Assembly (NCBI RefSeq): GCF_900187365.1
Contig: NZ_FYDG01000001.1
Span: forward strand, 682,001-746,000
DNA: 64,000 nt
Source: Rhodoblastus acidophilus
GTDB lineage: Bacteria > Pseudomonadota > Alphaproteobacteria > Rhizobiales > Beijerinckiaceae
Reading direction: 5' to 3'
The position numbers and the translations under genes are program-made. Positions 45,775-54,806 of this stretch are shown here, piece by piece; the first letter of the stretch is position 1; the number at the start of each line of letters is the position of its first letter. The notes below the pieces were generated by a model. It searched no databases. It was not told the origin of the DNA and saw only the letters and a list, made by a program, of their open reading frames with translations.

Positions 45775-47208
45775 ATGCGCACCTTATTCCTGCAGGCCCC
45801 GTCCTTCGACGGTTTCGATGGAGGCGCCGGCTCACGCTATCAGGCGCGCCGCGAAATCGCCTCGTTCTGGTATCCGACCTGGCTGGCGCAGCCGGCGGCG
45901 CTGGTGGAAAACTCCAAGCTGATCGATGCGCCTCCGCACAAGACCAAGCTGGCGGACGTGGTGGCGCAAGCCAAGGATTTCGACCTCGTCGTGGTGCACA
46001 CCTCCGTGCCGTCCTTCGCCTCCGACGTGAAATGCATCGAGGCGCTCAAGGCCGAAAATCCCGCGTTAAAAGTTGGCCTGATCGGCGCCAAGGTGGCGGT
46101 GGACGCCGACGGCTCGCTGAAAAACGCGCCCGTGGTCGATTTCGTGGCGCGCAACGAATTCGACTTCACCATCAAGGATGTGGCCGACGGGGTTGATTTC
46201 GCCAAGATCAAGGGCCTGAGCTGGCGCGACGCCAACGGCAATATCCAGCATAACGAGGACCGCCCCATCCTCGAAAACATGGACGACCTTCCGTTCGTCT
46301 CGCCGATCTACAAGCGCGACCTCAAGATCGAAAACTATTTCATCGGTTATCTCAAGCACCCGTATCTGTCGATCTATACCGGGCGCGGCTGCAAGTCGCG
46401 CTGCACCTTCTGCCTGTGGCCGCAGACCGTGGGCGGCCACCGCTACCGCACCCGCAGCGTCGGCCATGTGATCGAGGAGATCAAATGGGCGCAGAAGGCG
46501 TTTCCGCAAGTCAAGGAATTCTTCTTCGACGACGACACGTTCACCGATGATCTCCCTCGCGCGGAAGCCATCGCCAAGGAGCTGGGCAAGCTCGGAATCA
46601 CCTGGAGCTGCAACGCCAAGGCCAATGTGCCCTATGAATCGCTGAAGAAGCTCAAGGACGGCGGTCTGCGGCTGCTTCTGGTCGGCTATGAATCCGGCAA
46701 CCAGCAGATCCTCTACAATATCAAGAAGGGCATGCGCATCGAGGTCGCGGAGAAGTTCTCCAAGGACTGTCGCAAGCTCGGCATCGGCATCCACGGCACC
46801 TTCGTGATGGGCCTGCCGGGCGAAACCCGCGACACCATCCGCGAGACCATCGAATTCGCGAAAAAGGTCAATCCGCACACGCTGCAGGTGTCGCTGGCGG
46901 CGCCCTATCCCGGCACGCATCTTTACGCCCAGGCCATGGCGCACGGCTGGCTCGACAGCGACAACGCCGAACTGGTGGACGAGAACGGCGTGCAGATCGC
47001 GCCGCTGCACTATCCGAACCTCAGCCACAAGGAGATTTTCGACTCGGTCGAGACCTTCTACCGCGAGTTCTATTTCCGGCCGAGCAAGATCGGCTCCATC
47101 GTTTGGGAAATGGCGCGCGACATGGACATGATGAAGCGCCGTCTGCGCGAGGGGGCGGAATTCTTCCAGTTCCTGAAGGAGCGCAAGCACGGCGCCGCCA
47201 ATTGCTGA
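45775..47208 (+). CDS. hpnJ: Hopanoid biosynthesis radical SAM protein HpnJ
   Basis: HpnJ is a B12-binding-type radical SAM enzyme required for the cyclitol-ether head group of bacteriohopanepolyols. The 477-residue product starts with the family signature MRTLFLQAPSFDGFDGGAGSRYQARREI...FWYPTWLAQPAALVE, has a cobalamin-type Rossmann region (~45-130), and the radical SAM cluster motif CKSRCTFC (CxxxCxxC) in YTGRGCKSRCTFCLWPQTVGGHRYRTRS. The motifs FFDDDTFTDDLPRAEAIAKELG and LLVGYESGNQQILYNIKKGM are also characteristic. ATG 45775 has GGAG upstream. Other hopanoid genes (shc, hpnH, hpnI) are not nearby. Confidence 0.93.
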   Translation: MRTLFLQAPSFDGFDGGAGSRYQARREIASFWYPTWLAQPAALVENSKLIDAPPHKTKLADVVAQAKDFDLVVVHTSVPSFASDVKCIEALKAENPALKVGLIGAKVAVDADGSLKNAPVVDFVARNEFDFTIKDVADGVDFAKIKGLSWRDANGNIQHNEDRPILENMDDLPFVSPIYKRDLKIENYFIGYLKHPYLSIYTGRGCKSRCTFCLWPQTVGGHRYRTRSVGHVIEEIKWAQKAFPQVKEFFFDDDTFTDDLPRAEAIAKELGKLGITWSCNAKANVPYESLKKLKDGGLRLLLVGYESGNQQILYNIKKGMRIEVAEKFSKDCRKLGIGIHGTFVMGLPGETRDTIRETIEFAKKVNPHTLQVSLAAPYPGTHLYAQAMAHGWLDSDNAELVDENGVQIAPLHYPNLSHKEIFDSVETFYREFYFRPSKIGSIVWEMARDMDMMKRRLREGAEFFQFLKERKHGAANC

Positions 47209-47268
47209 GCCTATGTCATTGAACTGTCGCACATGCGCGGCTATAGCCGGAAAAAACAGGAGCCGCGC

Positions 47269-47811
47269 ATGTCCCGTCTTTTCTTCGCCCTGCTGCTGAC
47301 GTCGCTGGCCGCCCCGGCTTTCGCCGAGGACAAGCCGGCGCCGGTGAGCGTCGATCCGGCCACGACCACCGCCAGCTATGGCGATTGGCTGCTGCGCTGC
47401 CAGCGGGTCGGCGAAGCCGACAAGGCGCAGAAAATCTGCGAAATCGTTCAGACGGTTCAGGCGGGACAGCCGGGCCAGCAGCAGCCGATCGCGCAATTCG
47501 CCTTCGGCCGGGTCAACAAGGCCGAACCCTGGCGCTTGACGGCGCACCTGCCCAACAATATCGCGCTGCCGAGCGTCGCGAAATTCTTGACGGGCGAAAA
47601 GGACGCCAAGCCGACGGAATTGTCCTGGCGGCGCTGCATTCCAAACGGCTGCTTCGCCGATGCGGCGTTGAGCGAAGCCCAATGGAAGGTTTTACGCGCG
47701 CAGACCGAAAGCGGCTCGCTGGAATTCTCCGACGCCCTCGGACGCGCGGTGAAACTTCCCATCTCCTTCCGCGGCTTCGCCCAGGCGACGGACGCGCTCG
47801 GCAAGGAATGA
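47269..47811 (+). CDS. IalB family secreted protein (second copy)
   Basis: The 180-residue product has a signal peptide (LFFALLLTSLAAPAFAED, cut after ~20) and a compact IalB core: YGDWLLRCQRVGEADKAQKICEIVQTV, AFGRVNKAEPWRLTAHLPNNIALPS and SWRRCIPNGCFADAAL, with four Cys placed as in the family. It lacks the long charged C-terminal tail of the IalB protein at 23048-23761. AGGAG precedes ATG 47269. The role is unknown; an envelope or secreted function is inferred. Confidence 0.88.
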   Translation: MSRLFFALLLTSLAAPAFAEDKPAPVSVDPATTTASYGDWLLRCQRVGEADKAQKICEIVQTVQAGQPGQQQPIAQFAFGRVNKAEPWRLTAHLPNNIALPSVAKFLTGEKDAKPTELSWRRCIPNGCFADAALSEAQWKVLRAQTESGSLEFSDALGRAVKLPISFRGFAQATDALGKE

Positions 47812-47813
47812 GC

Positions 47814-47829
47814 TTAAACCTTCGTTAAC
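47814..47829. promoter_or_regulatory. Perfect CtrA-type binding site
   Basis: TTAA at 47814-47817, exactly seven bases, then TTAAC at 47825-47829: the full TTAA-N7-TTAAC consensus of the cell-cycle regulator CtrA. It lies about 65 bases before the start of the glycosyltransferase gene at 47893 and just after the IalB stop. Confidence 0.55.
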
Positions 47830-47892
47830 CACGACAGCCCCGGGCAAGGCCAACGCGGTGCAATGCGCCATCGGTCCTGCCCGGAGTCCCTA

Positions 47893-48678
47893 ATGCCCGA
47901 ACAACATGTTTTCATCGCCACGCCCTGCTACGGCGGCATGGTCACCCAGCGGTACATGTATTCCACCGTCGGCCTGCTCAATCTTGGCCGGGAGCTGGGC
48001 TTTAAAGTCTCGCTGAACCTCCTGGGCAACGAATCGCTGATCACGCGCGGCCGCAACCTGCTCGTCAGCCGCTTTCTCGACGATCCCACCGCCACGCACC
48101 TTCTCTTCATCGACGCCGATATCGGCTTCGATCCCCAGCAGGTCGCGCGGATGCTCGCCTTCGACCAGGATGTGGTCGCCGGCATGTATCCGTTGAAGCT
48201 GCTCGACTGGAACGATGGCCTGCAGCGCGCCGTCGCCGGAGAAGCGGTGGAGACCGCGCCGCTGCGCTATGTCGGCGCGCCCTGCGAGGGCGACGAGGCC
48301 GAATCGCTCGACGGTTTCGTCACCGGAACCTATGCCGGAACCGGCTTCATGATGATCAAGCGCGCGGCCCTGCTGCGAATGGCCTCCGCCTATCCGCAAC
48401 TCCGCTACACCGCCAGCCATGCCGGAACGATCCGCACCGGCGGCCCCAGCCTGAGCGCGAATCAATACGCCTTTTTCGATTGCATGGTTGAACCGGACAC
48501 CGGCGTCTATCTCTCGGAGGACTACACATTCTGCCGGCTGTGGCGCAACGCGGGCGGCAAGGTCTGGCTCGACACCCTAGGCGCGCTGATCCATGTCGGA
48601 CCTCATGAATTCCACGGCGCCCCCGCCGCGCGCGATTTCGCGCCCGCCATGCCCTCGCCGCTCGCCCGAGCCGCCTGA
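47893..48678 (+). CDS. GT-A-type glycosyltransferase-like protein
   Basis: The 261-residue product has a GT-A nucleotide-sugar fold: FIATPCYGGMVTQRYMYS at the start, LITRGRNLLVSRFLDDPTATHLLFIDADIGFDPQQVARML with the DxD motif (DAD, ~76-78), AGTGFMMIKRAALLRM, and SEDYTFCRLWRNAGGKVWLDT, an ED acceptor-side motif seen in family 2-like enzymes. Sugar and acceptor are unknown. It stands alone behind a CtrA-type box, suggesting cell-cycle-linked expression. Confidence 0.8.
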   Translation: MPEQHVFIATPCYGGMVTQRYMYSTVGLLNLGRELGFKVSLNLLGNESLITRGRNLLVSRFLDDPTATHLLFIDADIGFDPQQVARMLAFDQDVVAGMYPLKLLDWNDGLQRAVAGEAVETAPLRYVGAPCEGDEAESLDGFVTGTYAGTGFMMIKRAALLRMASAYPQLRYTASHAGTIRTGGPSLSANQYAFFDCMVEPDTGVYLSEDYTFCRLWRNAGGKVWLDTLGALIHVGPHEFHGAPAARDFAPAMPSPLARAA

Positions 48679-48686
48679 CGAAAAGG

Positions 48687-48713
48687 CCCCTCTCCCCGCT
48701 TGGGAGAGGGGGA
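48687..48713. terminator. Hairpin between convergent genes
   Basis: CCCCTCTCCC and GGGAGAGGGG pair around a short loop in the 45-base gap between two converging genes. There is no strong T run, so termination is only suggested by position. Confidence 0.5.
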
Positions 48714-48723
48714 GCTTGCCCGG

Positions 48724-49680
48724 TCAATCCAGCCGGTTCATGCGGCCGCCGTCGACGAAACTTTCCAGCGCGGCGCCGAGCTGATCCATCAGAACCCGCT
48801 GCGTCTCCAGGCTGGCCCAGCCGACATGCGGCGTGACCAGCACATTCGCGCGGCGCGCCAGCCGCATAATGGCGCTGTCGGCGGGCGGCGGCTCCGGCCG
48901 GGTCACGTCAATGCCCACGCCGGACACAAGCCGCGCGTCGAGCGCCCGCTCCAAAGCTTCTTCATCGACGATTCCGCCGCGCGCGGTGTTGATGAGCAGC
49001 GGCTTCCTGGTCATCAGAGCGAATTCGCGGTCCGACAGCAGGTTTTCTGTCTCGGCGTTGAGCGGGCAATGCAGCGAGATCACGTCGGAGGTCGCGAGCA
49101 GTTCGTCGAAGCCGACCCGCCCCGCACCGGGAGCGGAGGCGTTTTTCCGCCCGGCGAAGACCACATCCATGCCGAAGACGCGGCCGAGTTCCGCGACGCG
49201 CGCGCCAAGCGAACCGGATCCGATCAGGCCGAGGCGCTTGCCCGACAGGTCGAAAATCGGAAAGTCGTGGAAGCAGAACTGCCCGCCCGCCTGCCATCGC
49301 CCGGCGCGCACGGCCTCGGCATAGGCAAAAATGCTGCGGCTGAGCGCCAGAATCATCGCGAACGCATGTTCGGGAACGGCGTTGACCGAATAGCCGCGAA
49401 TGTTGGTCACCGCCACGCCCTTTGCGCGCGCCGCCGCCACATCGACATTGTCGAATCCGGTCGCGGTCAGGGCGACCAGTTTCAACTTCGGCAACGCCGC
49501 CAGTTCGCGCGCGCCGATCCTCACCTTGTTGACAATGAGAATGTCGGCGTCGACGGCGCGGGCCGCCACCTGGTCCGGCGCCGTGGCGGGATAATTCACC
49601 CATTGGTGCGGAAAACGCGGTTGCGGCGGCTCAACGCCGGGGGCGAAAGTGTCGGCGTCGAGAAAGACGATTCTCTGCAT
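48724..49680 (-). CDS. D-2-hydroxyacid dehydrogenase (hydroxypyruvate reductase/glycerate dehydrogenase-like)
   Basis: The 318-residue product is a D-isomer-specific 2-hydroxyacid dehydrogenase. The NAD(P) loop is GLIGSGSLGARVAELG (~147-155), the substrate Arg and Glu lie in NTARGGIVDEEAL and ..RPEPPP, and the catalytic His is in TPHVGWASLETQRVLMDQ, a C-terminal pattern shared with hydroxypyruvate reductases. In a serine-cycle or photorespiratory context it could reduce hydroxypyruvate or glyoxylate. Substrate assignment is inference. ATG 49680 has GGAGG five bases upstream. Confidence 0.85.
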   Translation of the reverse strand: MQRIVFLDADTFAPGVEPPQPRFPHQWVNYPATAPDQVAARAVDADILIVNKVRIGARELAALPKLKLVALTATGFDNVDVAAARAKGVAVTNIRGYSVNAVPEHAFAMILALSRSIFAYAEAVRAGRWQAGGQFCFHDFPIFDLSGKRLGLIGSGSLGARVAELGRVFGMDVVFAGRKNASAPGAGRVGFDELLATSDVISLHCPLNAETENLLSDREFALMTRKPLLINTARGGIVDEEALERALDARLVSGVGIDVTRPEPPPADSAIMRLARRANVLVTPHVGWASLETQRVLMDQLGAALESFVDGGRMNRLD

Positions 49681-49799
49681 GAATCCTCCGGGCGATGCGG
49701 CGAGCTTAAGCCGCTTTTGCGCTTCAAGTCCCAATCCTGTAGGGAGAAATCCGAGTCCCGCGCATAAAATCATATGCGGTCTTGAACAAGGGTTTACGC

Positions 49800-51011
49800 A
49801 TGAGCGAGCGAATCATCATCATCGGCGCGGGCCAGGCGGGACTTCAGATCGCCGAAAGCCTGCGCGCCGAAGCTTTCGCCGGCGAAATCCTGCTGCTGGG
49901 CGAAGAAGGCTTTGCGCCCTACCAGCGCCCGCCGCTGTCGAAAGCCTGGCTGGCCGGCGAGACGGCGACGGAAAAGCTGACCCTGCGGGGGCCGGAGTTC
50001 TTCGGCGCCAAATCCATCGACCTGCGGCTTGGCGCTCCTGTCGCGGCGGTCGATCTGACCGCGCGGAGCGTCACGCTGGCCGATGGCGAAACGCTGGACT
50101 GGACCGGCCTCGCCTTCGCCACCGGCGCCAGCGCGCGGCGACCGAAGCTTGACGGCGCCGATCTGCCCGGCGTCTGCGTGCTGCGCGGCTTGAGGGACGC
50201 GCGCGAGATTTCCGCACGCCTCGCCGCCGCCCGGCGCATTGTGGTGGTCGGCGGCGGCTTCATTGGTCTCGAAGTGGCGGCGGCGGCGCGGAAAAAGGGC
50301 GTGGAGGCCATTGTGGTCGAGGCGCAGGACCGCCTGATGGCCCGGGCCGTCACGCCGAAAATCTCGGAGTTTTTCGCGGAGCTGCACCGCGCGCGCGGGG
50401 TCGAGATCCATTTTGGCGCGCAGGTCGCGGGGCTGGAGGGGTCCGACGCCGTGCGCGCCGTGGCGCTGGCCGACGGCGGCGGTTTTCACACCGACCTCGT
50501 GGTGTTCGGCATCGGCGCCAGCGCCAATGACGCAACGGCCGCAGCCGCCGGTCTCGCCTGCGATCGGGGCATTATCGTGGATTCCTGCGCGCGCGCGTCC
50601 GCGCAAAATGTGGTCGCGGCCGGCGATTGCACCGTGTTCAAGCGCCCGGATGGATCGGCGGTGCGGCTCGAAAGCGTGCAGAACGCCGTCGAGCAGGGCA
50701 AGGCGGCGGCAGCCGCCCTGATGGGGCGCGAAAAGCCCTTCGTGGCCACGCCCTGGTTCTGGTCCGATCAATATGACGTAAAGCTGCAGATGGCGGTCGG
50801 CGGCGAGGGCTGCGATCTTCAGGTGGCGCGCCCCTCGGGCGAAAACGCCTTCTCGCTGTTCAACTATCGCGGCGAAAAACTGATCTCCGTCGAATCAGTC
50901 AACCGGCCCGGCGAGCATCTGCTGGCGCGCCGCTTGCTCGACGCTGGTTTGAGCCCCTCGCCTGAACTGGTCGGCGACGCTGCGGCCGATCTGAAATCCC
51001 TGCTGCGCTGA
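49800..51011 (+). CDS. FAD-dependent ferredoxin reductase (putidaredoxin/rhodocoxin reductase type)
   Basis: The 403-residue product transfers electrons from NAD(P)H to a ferredoxin partner, usually for an oxygenase. It has the FAD Rossmann motif IIIIGAGQAGLQIAESLR (~5-22), PYQRPPLSKAWL (family signature near 45), LAFATGASARRP, the NAD motif IVVVGGGFIGLEVAAAARKKG (~145), FAD-binding VVAAGDCTVF, and a C-terminal reductase domain (PWFWSDQYDVKLQMAVGG). No ferredoxin or oxygenase gene is adjacent. ATG 49800 follows AAGGG; a TTG six codons earlier is less likely. Confidence 0.9.
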   Translation: MSERIIIIGAGQAGLQIAESLRAEAFAGEILLLGEEGFAPYQRPPLSKAWLAGETATEKLTLRGPEFFGAKSIDLRLGAPVAAVDLTARSVTLADGETLDWTGLAFATGASARRPKLDGADLPGVCVLRGLRDAREISARLAAARRIVVVGGGFIGLEVAAAARKKGVEAIVVEAQDRLMARAVTPKISEFFAELHRARGVEIHFGAQVAGLEGSDAVRAVALADGGGFHTDLVVFGIGASANDATAAAAGLACDRGIIVDSCARASAQNVVAAGDCTVFKRPDGSAVRLESVQNAVEQGKAAAAALMGREKPFVATPWFWSDQYDVKLQMAVGGEGCDLQVARPSGENAFSLFNYRGEKLISVESVNRPGEHLLARRLLDAGLSPSPELVGDAAADLKSLLR

Positions 51012-51183
51012 GACTCTTTCGGCGCGGCAGCGCCTTGTTGTCACGCCGATTCTTGCGCGACAGGCGCGCGTCCTTTTTTCCGCCCACATCCTGTCGCAAT
51101 GAGGCAACAGCGTTGCATTATTGCCACGTCTTCCGGGCTCGGCTATGCCTTGAGACGGAAATGGACAGGCGTACGCGAACGGC

Positions 51184-53403
51184 ATGAATCGAGCGACGGA
51201 CAAAGAGACCCGCAAGCCGCGTCGGCGCGAACGCCGGCTGCTGCCGCGTCTCGGCCCGTTCATCGTCGCCTTCGCCATTTTCGCCGCGCTCGGCTCCTTC
51301 CTGGTTTTCGCCGGACTGACGCCGATCGCGCCGACCGATGACACCGTTACACTGCTATTCCTGGCCGATTTCGCCATTTGCGCGCTGCTGCTGGTGCTGG
51401 TGGCCTTCGAGGCGGCGGTGCTGGTGCGGGCGTGGCGGGCGAAGACGGCCGGCGCCGGACTGCACATTCGCATTGTCGCGCTGTTCGCCGTGATCGCCGC
51501 CGTGCCGGCCTTGTCCATGGCCATTGTCGGATCGGTGACGCTGGACAAGACGCTCAATCCCGCCGTCATGCGCGACGTGCGCGGTTTCATTTCCGGCGCG
51601 ACGGAGGCCGCCAATCTGTTCCGCGAGGACCAATGCCGCTCGCTGTTGCAGGAGGCGCAACTCACCGCCGGCGACCTCGACCGCGGCAAGCCGATGTTCG
51701 ACGCCGATCGCGGCCTGTTCAAGGAGTTCTTCTCCAGCCGCGCCAAGTTCCTGGGCTTCACCGCCGCCGCCCTGATCAAGCGCGACGGCGGCGTGATCGA
51801 AAAGGCCGACGTCGCCGCGAGCCATCCCGATCCCATCGTCAAGCCGCAGGACATGGATTTCGACGACGCCTCGAAGAACGAGCCTTTGTGCCTGATCCTC
51901 AACGAGGGCCGCACTTTCGTCGCCTTGCGGCCGATGCCGGCCTTCGCCGACGTGTTTCTGTACGCCAGCCGCCCCGTCAATCCGTTCACCGTCGAGTTTC
52001 CCAAACAGGCGTCGGCGCTGGTCAACCTGTTCGGGGCCTTCGAGGCGCAACGCCATACGCTGCAGCGGGCGCTGGCCATCATGTTCGCGCTGCTGGCCGC
52101 CATCCTGCTGCTGTCCGCCGTCTGGCTCGGCCTCGCCTTCACCAACCTGCTGGTCGCGCCGATCCGCCGCCTGATCGCCGCCACCGATCAGGTCACCTCA
52201 GGCAATTTCTATGTTCAGGTCCCCGTGCGTGCGGCGGAGGGCGACCTCGCCCATCTCGGCGAAACCTTTAACAAGATGACCACCGAGTTGCGGCTGCAGC
52301 AGAACCGCCTGATCGCCGCCAACCACATGCTGGACGAGCGCCGCCTGTTCACCGAGGCGGTGCTGTCGGGCGTGCCGGTCGCGGTGATCGGCGTCGGCGC
52401 GCACGGCGAAGTTACCGTCGCCAACCCCTCCGCCAGCGACCTGATCGGCATGGACGGCGGCGAGGCGGAAAAAGCAGTGGGCAAGCCCGTGGCGGAGATT
52501 CTGCCGGAACTGGAGCCGATCCTGAGCGACGCCCGCGCCGGCCACGCCCGGCTGACGCAAAAACAGTTGCAAATGACCCGCGCCGGCCGCGAGCGCACCT
52601 ATAATGTCCGCATAGCGCCGGGGCCGCCCAGCCGCGGCGAGCGCACTTTTGTGGCGACGCTCGACGACATGACCGATCTCGTCACGGCGCAGCGCACCTC
52701 GGCCTGGGCCGACGTCGCCCGCCGCATCGCCCATGAGATCAAGAATCCGTTGACCCCGATCCAGCTCTCCGCCGAGCGGCTCAAGCGCAAATACGGCCGC
52801 GTGATCGTCAACGACAAGGAAATCTTCGACCAGTGCACCGACACGATCATCCGGCAGGTCGATGACATCAAGCGCATGGTCGACGAATTCTCGTCGTTCT
52901 CGCGCATGCCCAAGGCGCAGTTGCAGGAAGACGACCTCAAGGCTTGCGTCGAGCAGGTGCTATTCCTGATGCGCGTGGGCCACCCCGACATCGAAATCGC
53001 CTCCGACCTGCCGGAAGGACCGCAAATGGCCCGTTTCGACCGCCGCCTGCTGTCGCAGGCTCTGACCAATGTGGTGAAGAACGCCACCGAAGGCATAGCC
53101 GCTACCGAGATGGAGGACCGCCTGCCGAAGATCGGCGTCAGCCTGCGCTTCGAGAACGGGTCCGCGATCATCGACGTTGAGGACAATGGCAAGGGCTTTC
53201 CGCGCGAGAACCGTGCGCGGCTGCTTGAGCCCTATATGACAACCCGCAAGGAGGGCACCGGCCTCGGCCTGCCCATCGTGCAGAAGATTTTCGAGGACCA
53301 CGGCGGCGGCATCGAACTGCTCGACGCGGCCTCGGGCCAGGGCGCGCTGGTGCGCCTGCATTTCCCGCTACAGAAGCAGAGCCAGGTGAATCATGGCGCA
53401 TGA
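51184..53403 (+). CDS. ntrY: Nitrogen regulation sensor histidine kinase NtrY
   Basis: NtrY is the membrane kinase of the NtrYX system, linked to nitrogen, redox and envelope control in alphaproteobacteria. The 739-residue product has about four membrane helices (three in the first ~110 residues, one near 300), a large extracytoplasmic segment (~115-290), a HAMP linker, a PAS domain (~390-490), the phospho-acceptor ARRIAHEIKNPLTPIQLSAERLKRKYG (His ~517) and an ATPase domain with NVVKNATEG (N-box), DNGKGFP and GTGLGLPIVQKI. It overlaps ntrX by 11 bases. ntrBC, often upstream, are absent. Confidence 0.95.
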   Translation: MNRATDKETRKPRRRERRLLPRLGPFIVAFAIFAALGSFLVFAGLTPIAPTDDTVTLLFLADFAICALLLVLVAFEAAVLVRAWRAKTAGAGLHIRIVALFAVIAAVPALSMAIVGSVTLDKTLNPAVMRDVRGFISGATEAANLFREDQCRSLLQEAQLTAGDLDRGKPMFDADRGLFKEFFSSRAKFLGFTAAALIKRDGGVIEKADVAASHPDPIVKPQDMDFDDASKNEPLCLILNEGRTFVALRPMPAFADVFLYASRPVNPFTVEFPKQASALVNLFGAFEAQRHTLQRALAIMFALLAAILLLSAVWLGLAFTNLLVAPIRRLIAATDQVTSGNFYVQVPVRAAEGDLAHLGETFNKMTTELRLQQNRLIAANHMLDERRLFTEAVLSGVPVAVIGVGAHGEVTVANPSASDLIGMDGGEAEKAVGKPVAEILPELEPILSDARAGHARLTQKQLQMTRAGRERTYNVRIAPGPPSRGERTFVATLDDMTDLVTAQRTSAWADVARRIAHEIKNPLTPIQLSAERLKRKYGRVIVNDKEIFDQCTDTIIRQVDDIKRMVDEFSSFSRMPKAQLQEDDLKACVEQVLFLMRVGHPDIEIASDLPEGPQMARFDRRLLSQALTNVVKNATEGIAATEMEDRLPKIGVSLRFENGSAIIDVEDNGKGFPRENRARLLEPYMTTRKEGTGLGLPIVQKIFEDHGGGIELLDAASGQGALVRLHFPLQKQSQVNHGA

Positions 53404-54760
53404 CATTCTGATCGTCGATGACGAAGCCGACATTCGCGAACTCGTCTCCGGCATTCTGGAGGACGAGGGTTACTCCACGCGAACGGCGCGCAATTCCGAC
53501 GAGGCGCTGGCGGCGATCGAGGCGCGGCGTCCCTCGCTGATCTTCCTGGACATCTGGATGCAGGGGTCCAAGCTCGACGGCCTGCAATTGCTGGAAAACG
53601 TCAAACGCCACCACGAAACCTTGCCGGTGGTGATGATTTCCGGCCACGGCAATATCGAGACCGCCGTCACCGCGATCCGGCAAGGCGCCTATGATTTCAT
53701 CGAAAAGCCGTTCAAGGCCGACCGTCTGGTGTTGGTGGCCGAGCGGGCGCTCGAGACGTCGCGCCTGCGCCGCGAGGTCTCCGAACTCAAGGCCCGCAGC
53801 GCGGTAGTCACCACATTGTCAGGCCATTCGCCGGCGCTGCAGCATTTGCGCCAGCTGATCGAGAAAGTGGCGCCAGCCAATTCGCGGATCCTCATTTCCG
53901 GCGCCCCCGGCGTCGGCAAGGAACTCGCGGCGCGCGCCATCCACGCCGCCTCCGGCCGGGCGAGCGGACCGTTCGTGGTGATCAACGCGGCGGCCATCGC
54001 CGCCGAAACCATGGAGACCGAACTGTTCGGCGTCGAGGCCCGCGACGGCCGCCCGCGCAAGACTGGCGCGCTGGAGGAGGCCCATGGCGGCACGCTCTAC
54101 ATCGACGAAGTCGCCGACATGCCGCGCGACACCCAGGCCAAAATTTTACGCGTTCTCGTGGATCAGAATTTTACGCGAGTCGATGGCACGACTCGCGTCC
54201 ATGTCGATGTGCGCGTGATCTCCTCGACCGCGCGCGACCTGCCGCGCCTGATCTCGGAAGGCGCGTTCCGGGAGGATCTGTTCCACCGGCTGTCGGTGGT
54301 GCCGATCCGCGTGCCCTCGCTGTCGGAGCGCCGCGAGGACATTCCCGAGCTGATCGCCTTTTTCATGGACCAGCTCGCCGCCCATTCCGGCCTCCCCAAG
54401 CGCAAGATCGCCGACGACGCCATGGCCGTGCTGCAGTCGCACGACTGGCCGGGCAACATCCGCCAGTTGCGCAACAATGTGGAGCGGCTGATGATTCTCA
54501 CCGGCGGCGACGCCGACGCCGAAATCACCGCCGAAATGCTGCCGCAGGAAATCGGCGCGCTGGTGCCTTCGACCCCGAATGGCGCTGGCGGCGAGAAGCT
54601 GATGGGACTGCCGCTGCGCGAGGCGCGCGAAGTGTTCGAGCGCGAATATCTGGTGGCGCAGATCAACCGGTTCGGCGGCAATATTTCGCGCACCGCCGAA
54701 TTCATCGGCATGGAGCGCTCGGCGCTGCATAGAAAATTGAAATCGCTGGCGATCGACTGA
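53393..54760 (+). CDS. ntrX: Response regulator NtrX
   Basis: NtrX is the partner regulator of NtrY. The 455-residue product has a receiver domain (Asp in LIFLDIWMQG, ~53; Lys in EKPFKAD), an AAA+ domain with Walker A SGAPGVGKELAAR (~172) and Walker B GGTLYIDEVADMP, and a Fis-type helix-turn-helix at the C-terminus (NISRTAEFIGMERSALHRKLKSL). The loop that carries GAFTGA in sigma-54 activators reads ARDGRPRKTGALEEAHGG, so the sigma-54 contact motif is absent, as reported for other alphaproteobacterial NtrX. It probably regulates sigma-70 promoters. Confidence 0.95.
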   Translation: MAHDILIVDDEADIRELVSGILEDEGYSTRTARNSDEALAAIEARRPSLIFLDIWMQGSKLDGLQLLENVKRHHETLPVVMISGHGNIETAVTAIRQGAYDFIEKPFKADRLVLVAERALETSRLRREVSELKARSAVVTTLSGHSPALQHLRQLIEKVAPANSRILISGAPGVGKELAARAIHAASGRASGPFVVINAAAIAAETMETELFGVEARDGRPRKTGALEEAHGGTLYIDEVADMPRDTQAKILRVLVDQNFTRVDGTTRVHVDVRVISSTARDLPRLISEGAFREDLFHRLSVVPIRVPSLSERREDIPELIAFFMDQLAAHSGLPKRKIADDAMAVLQSHDWPGNIRQLRNNVERLMILTGGDADAEITAEMLPQEIGALVPSTPNGAGGEKLMGLPLREAREVFEREYLVAQINRFGGNISRTAEFIGMERSALHRKLKSLAID

Positions 54761-54766
54761 TCGGAC

Positions 54767-54797
54767 CAAGCCGCGCGCTGTTTTCACGCGCGGCTTG
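54767..54797. terminator. Bidirectional hairpin between ntrX and the DUF378 gene
   Basis: CAAGCCGCGCG and CGCGCGGCTTG form a perfect 11-bp stem around a 9-base loop in the 46-base gap between converging genes. No long T run follows. Confidence 0.6.
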
Positions 54798-54806
54798 TCG
54801 CTCCCG

